DNA from: Priapulus caudatus
Lineage: Eukaryota > Priapulida > Priapulimorpha > Priapulimorphida > Priapulidae
Length of the DNA stretch: 35,092 nt
Reading direction: 5' to 3'
NCBI RefSeq assembly: GCF_000485595.1
Contig: NW_014577129.1
Location: 192,920 to 228,011 of the forward strand
Made by a program: the position numbers and the translations under genes. The notes below the pieces were generated by a model. It ran no database searches and was not told where the DNA came from. It saw nothing but the letters and a program-made list of their open reading frames with translations. Below, in pieces: positions 24,065-34,172 of the stretch (position 1 is the stretch's first letter; each line of letters starts with the position of its first letter).

Positions 24065-27000
24065 TTGTGTGTGTGCATAAAATTGCACCGCTGAATTATA
24101 ATATATGTATGCAAATATGTACGTATAAAGTTTGACTCCTGAAGTATAACGTATATCTGAGACGATGTATGCGAAACTTATGTTGTTACTGTACGTGAAT
24201 GAATATATATATATAGAATAGTATAATACATGTAAAATTTGACCCCCGATGAAGGTACGTATGTATTCAAATATGTACATATAATGTGTATCTGAAATTC
24301 AACTCCCCTTTGCTCTTCCAGGTGATCACCTTGCTCAAGCACCTGAAGAAGCTGTCAAACTTCATCACGGGCATGACGGACGACGGCCCGAAGAAGTACC
24401 GCTGCAACGTGTGCGGCTACGAGACGAATCGCGGCGACCTCGCGCGGCGACACTCGCTCACGCACAGCGGCGAGCGGCCGTTCGCCTGCTACGTGTGCCA
24501 GCAGAAGTTCAAGCGCGTCGAGCACATCAAGAAGCACTTCCTGCGGCTGCACACGAGCGCCACGTGGGACTCGACGAAGGTGATCCGCTTCAACCGGGAC
24601 AACTCGAGCGGATACAAGTACTTCACGACGATCGACCTGCCGCGACCGCGCAAGTCCGGCGGCGGCGAGCTGAACGGCGACGGGCTTCCCGCGCAGGGCT
24701 ACCTCGACGTCGACGACCTCGTCGAGGCCAGCGAGAGCTGGAAGCGCAAGGAGTTCGACTGGGTCGACGACGACGTCAACGACGCGGACGACGGCGGCGG
24801 TGCGGCGAAGCGCTTCCATGCGGACGAGGTCGTCGAGACCGCCGCTGCCGCGAACCTGACGCCGTCGAAGGGCCGGCCGCGGAAAAGCGCGCGGCTCGCA
24901 GCCGACGCTGCGGCGGCCGCGGTCGCGGAGAAGACGGTCGACAAGACGCTGTTTGCGATCCGCGACGACGTCGCCGAGAAGATCTCGAAGACGAAGCTCG
25001 CGAAGAGCCTCGAGCGGGACGGCGCGGCGTCGCCGCCTATATCGCCGCACGTCTCCGTCGAGTGCACGAACGGAGCCGGCGCGGCCGCCCCGCCTCCGCC
25101 GCCGCCGCCGCCGGTTAAGACGCTCAAGTACACGTGTCCGCAGTGTCCGTTCTTCGCGATGGACAACTGGCACCTGCAGCGGCACATCCGCGCGCGCCAT
25201 GTCGCGCTGAAGCCATTCCAGTGCGCATTCTGCCGCTTCCGCGCCACCTACTGGGACCGTGTGCTCGTGCACGCGCGTCGCAAGCACGACCGATTGAAGT
25301 GCGACCGCTGCTCGTTCTACGGCGAGGGTGAAAAGCAGCTGCTGCAGCATCGCAACGATGAGCACTGGGAGTCGCTGTTCAGGCAAGTTGGCTCGGCGAG
25401 GTTTTGCGTGCGCATGGCTGATGATTGCACGTATCACAGTGGACAAATCGCCTCATCGTGTATCGTTTTGTTCGTTTTTAGCTCGCCTTGACATCGTCAA
25501 GATGAGCTATTGCCATGGGGTGTCGTCCGTCGTACATCCGTCCGTCCGTCAGTCCGTCCGTCCGTCAACATTTGGTTACGGTCAACGATAACTCAAGAAC
25601 CGTTTGACCCACATGTTTCAAATTGCATGCAGTTGTTACTCCTATGGGAGAGGTTTGAACGTCCTATTTTGGAGCACGCACGTCAACCTACTTTCGAGCC
25701 ACGTCCACTTTTTGGCAAAAATGGAAATGGCCATAAGTCAGTTCAGGTTCAACGGATTTTGCTCATATGTATGTGAATGAATAAGCACTGGCCCCAAAAC
25801 ATATCACACGGGTTTTGATATTTTTTTTAATTTATGCAAATTAGGTAGATTTTGGCAATTTCACTATGCATTTCAGTGTCTGCCTACGGTCAACGATAAC
25901 TCAAGAACCGTTTGACCCACATGTTTCAAATTGCATACAGTTGTTACTCCTATGGGAGAGATTTGAACACCCTATTATGGAGCACGCTAGTCGACCTACT
26001 TTCGAGCCACGCCCACTTTTTGGCAAAAATGAAAATGGCCATCTAATGGAATATTCGATTTTGGTATGTGAATGTGTAAGGCTAGCCCCAAAACAGTTGT
26101 TACTCCTATGGGAGAGATGATTTACGTCCTATTACGTTTATTTCGTCTAACTGGTTAACAACTCTACAATCATACCTATATATACATGTAATATTATGTT
26201 TTAGATTCTTCGTTACAGTAATTTGACTGGAATATTTTATTGTTTTTATTTGCGTGATATTTGAAAACCAAAATGGCGATCATTTAGGCGTAGCGCCATC
26301 TCTCGTAAAGATGTCAGACTTTCAGATCTGAAACATTTATTTTCGCATCAAAACTTATGCATATATCATTATCAAAAGTATATAATGGGAGATATGCTAT
26401 ATAATGGGAGTTCTTCCCATATATACTCTTGCTTTATATATCCCCCCGCCTTCTTTTATCACACCCAAGGCCAGCTACAGTGTCATTGACACTTTCATTT
26501 TTTCCACGACAATGTAGACCGGGAGCTGTCGTAAAAGCATGTTTTGTCCACGTTCAACTGCTAATTGTGCTAGAGACTGGATAATTTGCAGTTTTATATC
26601 ATTCAGTTAGTTTTTTGTGTGTGGCTGAATGTGGACTAGGAGGTAAAGCAAGTTCAGCACGTGTGCAGCTGCTTCTTGCACGTGTTGCAGAGTTGCGAAC
26701 AATTGTGACATCGTATCTTGTTCAGTTTGTTCTTCTTCAGTATAGGCTCGTCACTGAAAGCACATGACGTGCATGTGCATGTGAGCGTTGCGCATAAATG
26801 TTGTGTGCACGATCACATGATTTCGATGCAAATAGTTTTGGTTTCGATTTGGTTTCTCGGAGGCGCTGAGGATTACTACCTGATGCCAACGTGGAGATAG
26901 TCTAATATGAATGTTTAATAACTGATGATGAATTATTGCTAATAGGGAAAATAATGCATCTTTGCTAAAAATAAATCGTATAATATGGTATTATAGTTAT

Positions 27001-30000
27001 ATAATAATAGTGATAAAAATACCTGTTAATTCTAAGTATTGTCGAAGAAATGCGATTTTATAATTTTTCGTTGCGTACTAATGTTGTTTACTCTCTCTCA
27101 CTGCAGATGCAAAGCTTGTGAGATGAGTTTTCGAACAAGTCAACAACTGGATGAGCATCTGCTATTTGACCACAGTGGTAAGAAATATGGAAAACCTTAC
27201 TTCTAGGTAACAGTGGCCGTTTGAAACGTGTCCTTTAATGGCATGTTAGCGAATTTCAAGCGCAGAAAGGTTTACTTTTGTTTTATTTTAATTCGTAGCT
27301 AGGCTTATTAGTTTAAAAAATCTCAGTTTTAAAAGGCAGGCACCTTTTAAAGTATGAAACTCTTGCACACCTTTTTTGGAACAATATAATTAAGTTCATG
27401 TTTAAGGAATGAACTATTACAGTACTCTATAATTATGTCGGTAGATTATAGTTGGAAAACCAGGTTATGTCCTCTTTCCAGCGAAACCACCTGCCCTGCT
27501 GTACGAGTTGCCATACTGAGGCAGATGGGGTCGTTGTCGTATCAGGTACTACAGATATGTACCCGAGGTAGTTTTAGGTTGTTTAGTATTATGTTTATAT
27601 TTTTATATGAGGTATGTTTAGGGTTAGGGTTAGTGTTAGGGTTAGGGTACACTTCTGTAGTACAAGTCTGGTACACTTTGTGTATACATATATGTACCTC
27701 GGGTACATATCTGTAGTACCTGATACGACAACGACCCCTTGAGCCATACTGAGTGTGCCTTCTAATTTGATCGCAGCAAATTACTACTTGTGTTGCTTGA
27801 TTCTACTCGCCTTTTTTAAAGCTTTATCAATGTACATGTTAATGTTACATTCGTGTAGGGTGTGAAGTAGTGTGTCGATTACTATTGTTATTGTTGTTTT
27901 TGTTCCTTTCATAATCTTTCCTTCATCTTTCATATTGGTTTTATCTTCATCAAATGATTCTGTGCAGCATGCCCTGTTTGTGTGCAATACCAACTATGTA
28001 TATATATTATCAAGAGCGTATAAAGAAGGAGAGCGTACAACGGTGAAATGCTGAAACCATGTTGCAGTATGTCGAATTAATAAACTTTCCCCGTTTTATT
28101 TTGACGATTCTTTGCAGTATTATTGATCAGCTGTCCTACCTTGTTAATATAAAACAAACCGCATGTCCCTACGAATCTGGTATTTTCGCTGAAAACCGAC
28201 TCGAGATCACTTTTTACTGTGACTGTCTCTCGCTTTGTGGCCAGTGTATTGCTTCCGGTCGCTGCTATGTAGCGCCATGGTAGCGCTGACTCACGTCAGT
28301 ACTATAGAGTTTACTATACACAAAGCTATACATCCAGCGTGAGGTGGGCACAGGTGGGGGTCATCACTATGGCAATCAATAACAGACATCATTCATTCCA
28401 TTTGTCAATCATTGACGGAAACACGCGAGGTTTCCCGAAGTTATCTCAAAGAGAGAGACTGTCATAGTAAAAAGTGATCTCGAGTCGGTTTTCGGCGAAA
28501 ATACCAGATTTCCACCGCTCATTATCTCAGCGTAGGGGCATCGTAGGGACATGCGGTTTGCTTTATATTAACAAGGTAGGACAGCTGATCAATAATACTG
28601 CAAAGAATCGTCAAAATAAAACAGGGAAAGTTTATTAATTCGACTAATACTGCAAGATGGTTTCAGCATTTCACCGTTGTACGCTCTCCTTCTTTATACG
28701 CTCTTGATATTATGTATATATACGTACGTGTGTGTGTGTGTCACTGTAATATATATAGTTATATACGTTACTCTTTGATACACTGCATCGTATAACTTTT
28801 CTCACGTGCAGTCTACAGACATTCCCATGAGATAATACAAGAGAATTGTGTGAAAGTGTAAAAGTATGGGTAGCAAAGTTTAAAACAAGGACACTACTGT
28901 TATAGACCTCTCAGTTACTGCAGTCGTGTCCATGATATATCGTAATATGCATCGTATTGCGGCCCAAATATCGCGATGCATGTCGTATCGGCATCGCACG
29001 GCAGAACACGCCGCCGCTAACGCGCGCACGCTTCGTACTCGCAGGCACGGCGAAACCCGTCAACAATGACAGCAGCAAGGCGAGTCGTCTCGACGCTCAG
29101 TCGTCGTCCTACGCGACGCCGCTGCCGATCTCGGACGCCGCGTTCCCGACGTCGGCGTTCGTCGGCGCGACGTCGGCGTTTGTCGGCGCGACGACGCGGG
29201 CCGCAGCAGCAGCCGCAGCCGCCGCGAGCCAGCGTTCGCCGAAGATGCTGCCCGGCGCCATGTTCTGGAAGAAGCAGATGTGCGAGTTCTGCAGCAAGTA
29301 CCTCGCATCGCGCAAGGGCCTGCGCGCGCACAAGAAGTTCCACTGCAAGACGCTGAAATGCTCCGGCTCGCTCGCGAGCCCGACCGACCTCACGAACGAG
29401 ACGACGCCCGATGAAATCATCCTGAACTCGTGCTACGACCGCAGCGCCTCCGCCGTCTTCCCCGGGATGGAGGAGGACGAGGAGGACGAGGAGGAGGAGG
29501 ACGACGACGACGACGACTCGATCGAGGTGCAGCGGCTCGAGGACGACGGCGACGCGAGCGGGGACGCGAGCGACGAGGCGGCGGCGCGCGGCGGCGGCGG
29601 CGGGGAGGACGAGGCGAGCGACAACGCGTTTCAGTGCTCGCTGTGCGCGTTCTCGTGCCCGACGCGCGCCGAGATGATCGCGCACATGGAGGTGCACTGG
29701 GGCATGGCCGACGGCGAGAGCGACGACGACGACGACGACGGCGTCGACTCGTCGTCGGACAGCCTCCCCGAGGACACGTCCGGCTACCCGTTCGGGGATC
29801 ACACGAGCGACGAGCTGTACCGGCTCGCGCGCGTCGCCCTCGCTGCCGCCGCCGCCGCACCCGTCGAGTCCGAGAGCACGTCGTGCGAGGGTGCCACCGG
29901 CTGCGAACTCGACGCGGAGATTCTCAAGGCGAAGCTCAAAAAGGACCTGTTCATGCACAAGGGTAACGGCCGGAAGACGCTGGACGAGCTGTTTCCGGCA

Positions 30001-30087
30001 CCGACGTCCCGGGACGGTGAGGACGACTCCGATAAAGATCTGGCTTCCGAGTTGAGCGGACAGGACGTGGTGAACGACTCGCAATAG
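19590..30087 (+). CDS. C2H2 zinc-finger protein, 7 coding exons, 928 aa
   Basis: Exons 19590-19754, 20427-20541, 21243-21425, 22347-22495, 24322-25382, 27107-27177 and 29045-30087 join in frame (2787 nt). Start ACCATGG. The acidic N-terminus has two SUMO-type sites (VKVE at 6-9, VKME at 27-30). Ten zinc fingers follow, by first Cys/last His: 137/157 (one residue short), 165/186, 232/252, 260/281, 476/497, 505/526, 531/552, 559/580, 661/681 and 779/799. Fingers 3-4 share an SGERPF linker. An AT-hook-like KGRPRKSAR lies at 387-395, a Pro run at 461-468, an Ala run at 634-642 and a strongly acidic tract from 724. It is probably a nuclear DNA-binding regulator. I do not recognise the orthologue. 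The layout is loosely REST-like, but that is not evidence enough for a name. All introns are GT-AG except intron 5 (GC-AG). Confidence 0.88.
20427..20541 (+). CDS. Zinc-finger gene exon 2 (residues 56-94)
   Basis: Acceptor TTTATGCAG|GGC, donor TTCG|GTAAGT, phase 0 in and phase 1 out. Encodes an acidic, Ser-rich stretch (FFDCDDDLSDTNDDF). Confidence 0.78.
20630..20890 (-). mobile_element. LINE reverse-transcriptase 3' fragment, antisense in intron 2
   Basis: Minus-strand translation gives GIQDVDTVLSKGRMRWLR then, after a frame break, RGPGKPKKTWEEVVKSDR and LGLETTDPQTRSAWR. This is the typical C-terminal tail after the reverse-transcriptase domain of non-LTR retrotransposons. It is 5'-truncated and frameshifted, hence dead. 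A TCATCATC microsatellite (20558-20574) lies beside it. Confidence 0.78.
21096..21223 (+). repeat. (ACCTT)n array, about 25 copies, against exon 3 acceptor
   Basis: A pure 5-bp repeat of 128 bp ending 19 nt before the exon 3 acceptor AG (21241-21242). Pyrimidine-rich and AG-free on the sense strand. Confidence 0.97.
21243..21425 (+). CDS. Zinc-finger gene exon 3 (residues 94-155)
   Basis: Acceptor CTACATTTCAG|ATG and donor CTAG|GTATGA keep phase 1. Carries the two cysteines and first histidine of finger 1. The final histidine (157) comes from exon 4. Confidence 0.85.
21458..22120. mobile_element. TTAA-flanked long-TIR MITE in intron 3
   Basis: TTAA at 21458-21461 and 22117-22120 brackets inverted arms of about 130 bp (21462-21599 and 21989-22116) that begin AGGCATACTA. 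The spacer is about 390 bp with no transposase frame. TTAA target duplication fits a piggyBac-type non-autonomous element, though the end sequence is not the classical CCC type. Confidence 0.82.
22347..22495 (+). CDS. Zinc-finger gene exon 4 (residues 155-204)
   Basis: Acceptor TTTGCACAG|GGG, donor CTGAA|GTGAGT. Completes finger 1 and contains finger 2 (CPICSYSSSWVRGLLNH). Confidence 0.85.
22787..23927 (+). repeat. Dispersed repeat, copy 2, in intron 4
   Basis: Same family and orientation as 16177-17526, diverged by substitutions and indels, ending at the shared GCGCTGTCGCTCCGCGGCAC motif. It fills most of intron 4. Confidence 0.82.
24029..24076. repeat. (AT)n-(GT)n microsatellite
   Basis: Compound dinucleotide run in intron 4. 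Confidence 0.93.
24322..25382 (+). CDS. Zinc-finger gene exon 5 (residues 205-558)
   Basis: Acceptor GCTCTTCCAG|GTG. Contains fingers 3-7, the acidic linker and the AT-hook-like motif. It is very GC-rich compared with flanking introns and exons 2, 4 and 6. The donor is CTGTTCAG|GCAAGT, a non-canonical GC donor. Reading through would add 36 residues and stop at 25491. Confidence 0.9.
25497..26130 (+). repeat. 308-bp tandem repeat with GTCC microsatellite head, in intron 5
   Basis: A CGTCCGTC run (25527-25566) leads into two copies of a unit starting ACGGTCAACGATAACTCAAG at 25578 and 25886, plus a third fragment near 26094. The CGTCCGTC head recalls the 16.2 and 22.8 kb repeats, but the bodies differ. 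Confidence 0.88.
26131..27106 (+). other. Rest of intron 5
   Basis: AT-rich, no gene seen. It ends with the pyrimidine tract and acceptor of exon 6. Confidence 0.6.
27107..27177 (+). CDS. Zinc-finger gene exon 6 (residues 558-582)
   Basis: Acceptor CTCACTGCAG|ATG, donor ACAGTG|GTAAGA. This 71-nt exon is exactly one finger: CKACEMSFRTSQQLDEH then LLFDH. Phase fits exon 5 only through the GC donor. Confidence 0.85.
27510..27753. mobile_element. Foldback family A, copy 2, in intron 6
   Basis: Reverse-orientation copy of 7391-7662. GGGTCGTTGTCGTATCAGG termini enclose TTAGGG-like repeats (27608-27647). GCCATACTGAG occurs at 27510-27520 and 27743-27753, a 9-11 bp target duplication. Confidence 0.88.
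27995..28725. mobile_element. Long-TIR foldback element in intron 6
   Basis: Arms of about 230-270 bp (27995-28240 and 28447-28725) are inverted copies at roughly 90% identity, including CGTATAAAGAAGGAGAGCG at the outer end and GATCACTTTTTACTGTGAC at the inner end. The spacer is about 200 bp. No coding frame, and the target duplication is unclear. A GT run (28725-28742) follows. Confidence 0.82.
29045..30087 (+). CDS. Zinc-finger gene exon 7 (residues 582-928, stop)
   Basis: Acceptor CGTACTCGCAG|GCACGG restores frame from phase 1. Contains a duplicated SAFVGAT heptapeptide, an Ala run, finger 9 (CEFCSKYLASRKGLRAH), a long Asp/Glu tract, finger 10 and a charged tail. GC-rich like exon 5. I see no AATAAA close behind the stop. 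Confidence 0.88.
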
Positions 30088-32357
30088 CAGTTCCTAAGTC
30101 CGGCGGAAGTCCGCGCGTACTATGTAAATTCTGTGCCAGTGCTATGAGACAAACCGAGTACACAGTACAACCTTTTGTTGTAGGAAAAGAATAATATATA
30201 ATCATGGAGTAGAGTCATCAGGACCTTTCAAATTTTAGTTGGAAGTGACTGCTATGGAAAGATAGATATATATTAGAAATTTCATAGTACAATCAATATT
30301 TCGACTGGTACTGCAACTAATATAACTGATATTGCGTAGCCAATGTGAAAGAAGCTAGTGATGGTGCTTCGACATTGATAAGTGAAGCATGTGCCTGAGC
30401 GTAGTTCTCACTGTTACTGTGTGTAGCCACACGGAGAACGTCCTAGTATCAACAACAGTATTATCAATATTTAATATGTCATCTCTGTCCGCTGGGACGC
30501 GCAAACTGTGTTACGTGTACAATTATACATAGTTTACTAAAGCCGCGCGTTTGGCCTCGAGATGTTTTTGTACGTATGTGGTGGCGTTCTGAGGCAGTAA
30601 AGCACTGCTTGCAGTGACAGCGTTCAACTAATCAAACCAGGATTGACAGTAGCCGGTATCTCTTGTGATTTGGCTTTGCTCACTGGATTACCGATTCATG
30701 TCCATTTGCTCAATACTGTATATAAAGTATAATAACACTTTATAGTATCCTGCTGTCTTATCTACATACCATGCAGAATCTAGCAGGCTAGATTTATTAT
30801 CGAATACGTGTAATACATTCCCCTCTACCCTTTCTTCCTGTTTGAGACGTGATGATCATAATTACGTCGCCGTAGTTGCGTTAGTGTTAACAGAGTTCTT
30901 AGCCACTTGTTACTGTTGGTTGGTTGGTGGCTAGTCTCCCACCAAACTGCCTGGGTCGATCCATGTCAAGTTGATTTTTAAGTTTTAATGTACATCCAAC
31001 AGTAAGTGAGACTTTATTTAATTCGGCAAGGATGTACAGCGTAACTTTGTAAATATTATTACCGACTGAATTACTTGTGTTGTCTTTACAGGGTACAACT
31101 AAACAACATGGTGCCAATATAGTATGGTGAATATCGAAGGTATGATGCCATAGAATGAAAATAGGATCAAATTATTTATGGCTGTTATTGTAAAATGAAT
31201 GGTCAAACATGAGGAGTGTAAAATATAACGTGGATTTGATCTTTACACAAAATTTTAATAGTTGGTCTTCTTTGTAAACAAATAACAATTATTTCCATAT
31301 AATTCAAAGCAAATAATCACATTGGGTATGTAGGCACATATGACTACAACATATGACTACAACAAATTACAGCTTAACAACTGAACGTCTGTTACACTGC
31401 CAGGTCCATTGATAAGTGAAGCTCAGCATTGCACACAGATACACAGAGACCTAGCTAGATAGTTCTGAACCTGAGACTGGCCAGAAATTGCCTATCAAAC
31501 ACTTGGTACTTATCGAATGCATTCGTATCACACTTGGTACACATCGTCTCATGCTCGAATATCCGATTATCATGGTTTTTCAAAGATACTATACCATAGG
31601 AGACGGAGTGGCACCAGATAGGGGGCAGTGGGGTTACAGCCCTCTTCAAGCCCGCCACAGAGGCTCAACCAGCACCCTACCCCACTAGGGAATGACTCGC
31701 CGTCTTTTTATCTTCAGCGCTGCACTTGGTCGCATTCCCTTGCGAAAACAATCAGCAAGATGAAGGGCCGCTTTATATGTTCACATCATTATTACATGAT
31801 TATCACAATATATCAATGGTTGTATATAGTTATAGCAATCTTCTTCCTGATAGATACGTTAAAGATGCCATTTAAAACTTTCAAATTTAGAAATAAAACG
31901 GATCTTAAAAATCTTAACTTCTAATTTCGGATACATAATGTGAGTATATAAACCGTGGACCTCATCCCCTCTATAACACAATATCTGGTGCCACCCCCGA
32001 ATAGATATCTGGATTATTTATATACACAGGTGTCTGGAGTCTTGCTGCAAAGGTGGCGGGTGAAAGAACAATGCTAGGAACAACAGAGCCACATTCTGAT
32101 GAAATTAACCCAGGCCTATAAACATTGTCACACCAACGTACCCCTCGAAAAGTACAATATACTGCAGAGACACACGTGTCTGCACATGAAGTCAGATACA
32201 CCTAGACTACGATATACTATGCAGGGACGTAATTAGTCTCTCTATGCACACACAGACAGTCTCTTCTCCCCAAGTACGATAAGTTTGCAGGAATGTAACT
32301 ATCTGTGCATAGAGTTGGGTGCTTCTCATAGACTACCATAATACTCGGAAGAGTATT
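30088..32357. other. Non-coding stretch downstream of zinc-finger gene
   Basis: The first part should be the zinc-finger 3' UTR. The nearest clear AATAAA on the plus strand is at 31892-31897. No other gene, RNA or repeat structure is supported. Confidence 0.5.
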
Positions 32358-32439
32358 TCGCTCACCGAGTATAAAAATGCCCTGTAGGAACACAGGTCAC
32401 TGAATATAATGTTGGGAACTCCTCAGATAAGATGAAAGA

Positions 32440-32742
32440 GTATAAGGCTTAGTACGACCGTGACCGTCCACGCGAGCCGACAACGGCGACCGTCTAAGAG
32501 GGCCGCCGACAACGATGGCGACGGTCTACGCGAGCGGACGACGGCGGCGACGGTCTACGCGAGCGGACGACGGCGGCGACGGTCTACGCGAGCGGACGAC
32601 GGCGGCGACGGTCTACGCGAGCGGACGACGGCGGCGACGGTCTACGCGAGCGGACGACAGCGGCGACGGTCTACGCGAGCGAACGACGGCGGCGACGGTC
32701 TACGCGAGCGGACGACGGCGGCGACGGTCTACGTGAGCGGGA
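32440..32742. repeat. 29-bp GC-rich minisatellite
   Basis: Units start ACGGTCTACGCGAGCGGACG at 32521, 32550, 32579 and so on to 32724, nearly identical, with degenerate units to the left. Because 29 is not a multiple of three and no unit makes a stop, all three sense frames are open. These frames are not genes. Confidence 0.93.
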
Positions 32743-32755
32743 CCTTCGTCTGCAC

Positions 32756-32927
32756 CTCGTCGAGCAGCCGATGCCAATAGGTGGCGCGCGACTCGGACGC
32801 GGTCATGCGAGGCACGGCGACGCGCTCGCGCTGCAGCACGGCCTGCAGCTTGCGGTCGGTGAGCAGTGGCGCCGGGTCGATGCCGTGCTTCTGTATGAGC
32901 TCCGCCAAGTACTCGGTGTAGTGCACC
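32756..32927 (-). CDS. Orphan exon, 57 residues, function unknown
   Basis: Minus-strand acceptor ATTCTTTCCGCAG|GGTGCAC and possible donor GACGAG|GTGCAG enclose a 172-nt frame: VHYTEYLAELIQKHGIDPAP, LLTDRKLQAVLQ, then SESRATYWHRLLDE. The amphipathic, evenly charged sequence with GC-rich codons looks like real protein. I do not recognise the family. No partner exon in the window joins it in phase, so it may be one exon of a gene extending past the window or a captured fragment. Confidence 0.5.
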
Positions 32928-33129
32928 CTGCGGAAAGAATGACCGTCGCAGACGTGTTCGCTCACCGAGATCAAAATGCCCTTGTAGGGAGACCAGCAGG
33001 TCACTGAATATAATGTTGGAAACTCCTTTAGATAAGATGAAAGATAAAAGGCTTAGTAACGAACCGGTTACCGTCGCACTGCGAAGCGCCGACAACGTGC
33101 GGACCGGTCTACAAGGGCCGCCGATCAAA

Positions 33130-33597
33130 GCGGATGGCGACCGGGCCTACGCGAGCGGACGACGGCGGCGACTGTCTACCGCGAGCGGGACGACGGGCGG
33201 CGAACGGTGCTAAATGTCCGCGCGTCCCGCGGTCGAACTGCTAGTGCGCCGCAGGCGTGTCCGTCGGCTGCAAACATACGGACGACCGGCGGACCGGTTC
33301 TAACCGAGCGGGACGACGGCGCCGGACGGTCTAACGCGCCGGCAGGACGACGGCGGCGACGTTCGATCGCGAGCGGCACGAACGGCGCGGCGACGGCTTA
33401 TGCGAGCGAACGACGCGGCGACCGGTCTTACCGCGAGCGGACAACGGCGGCGGACGTCCTACCCGAGCGTGACGACGGCATGGCGAACGGTTACGCGGAG
33501 CCGGCACGCATCGACGGCGACGGTCTATGTGGGCGGACGACGGCGGCTGACAGGTCTACGCGAGCGGACGGCGCGGCGACGTCTACGTGAGCGGCCT
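33130..33597. repeat. Second minisatellite, corrupted by indels
   Basis: Recognisable GAGCGGACGACGGCGGCGAC units with frequent single-base gains and losses. Confidence 0.8.
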
Positions 33598-33599
33598 TT

Positions 33600-33795
33600 T
33601 CGCTGCAACCTTCGTCGAGCAGCCGAGTGCCAAGTAGGTGCACGCACTGCGAGACGCGTCATGCGGGGCACGGTCGACGCGCGTCGCGCTGCAGCACGGC
33701 CGCAGCTTAGCCGGTTCGTGAGCAGTGGCGCCGCGTCGATGCGTGCTTCTGTATGAGGCTCCGCACAAGCGTACTCGGGTATGTGCACCCTGCGG
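33600..33795 (-). pseudogene. Corrupted second copy of the orphan exon
   Basis: Aligns along its length with 32756-32927, including the acceptor region TGCACCCTGCGGAAAGAATG, but carries many one-base indels, so no frame survives. Either a decayed duplicate or unpolished sequence. Confidence 0.75.
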
Positions 33796-33812
33796 AAAGA
33801 ATGCACCGTCGC

Positions 33813-33967
33813 AGACGTGCGCAGAATAACATAATGGCGGGCCAGGTTGTCCACAGACGTGTACGTAAACATAATAGCGCAGGTTGGTGCACAGACGTGC
33901 TACTGGGATAACATAATATGCGGCATGTGTGTCACAGACGTGTTACGGGAGTAACATAATAAGCACG
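33813..33967. repeat. Degenerate tandem repeat of about 48 bp, four units
   Basis: Each unit contains CACAGACGTG followed by a variable TAACATAAT segment. Indel-rich like its neighbour. Confidence 0.8.
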
Positions 33968-33991
33968 GGCTATGATTAGAACAGTAGGTTC

Positions 33992-34172
33992 CTTATAACC
34001 TTTTCTGAGTCATGGACCCCTTTAAGATCTGGTGAAAGCCTACGGACTGCCGCCCTCCCCAGAAAAATGCACATAAGCACAACATTTTTATGCTGCCTGT
34101 TTCACCGGACCCTTGACCCCATCACGGACCTCATAGGGTCCACCTACCACAGATTAAGAACCATGCCACTGC
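33992..34172. mobile_element. hAT-like MITE
   Basis: The right end, read on the minus strand, is CAGTGGCATGGTTCTTAATC. The left end is CAGTAGGTTCCTTATAACC. Both resemble the CAGNGGTTCTTAA termini of Charlie-type hAT elements. Internal GGTCCATGA/TCATGGACC-like segments support a small non-autonomous copy. No 8-bp duplication is visible. Confidence 0.5.

Larger units (their letters stand above)
32358..33812. repeat. Direct duplication of a GC-rich block (two copies)
   Basis: Copy 1 (32358-32956) and copy 2 (32957-33812) both run TTCGCTCACCGAG, then TCACTGAATATAATGTTG, then a 29-bp minisatellite, then the same minus-strand exon. Copy 1 is clean. Copy 2 is peppered with single-base insertions and deletions and has a longer minisatellite. 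Confidence 0.85.

Noticed and set aside
24355-25446. 363-codon antisense frame across zinc-finger exon 5
   Set aside because: Mirror of GC-rich coding sequence (GC-ending codons remove stops on the other strand). Arg/Val/Ala-rich with no domain.
29017-30084. 355-codon antisense frame across exon 7, plus several Arg-rich sense frames
   Set aside because: Same compositional shadow. The zinc-finger frame explains the sequence.
19590-30087. Naming the zinc-finger gene REST
   Set aside because: Finger number and layout are only loosely similar, and no diagnostic motif was recognised.
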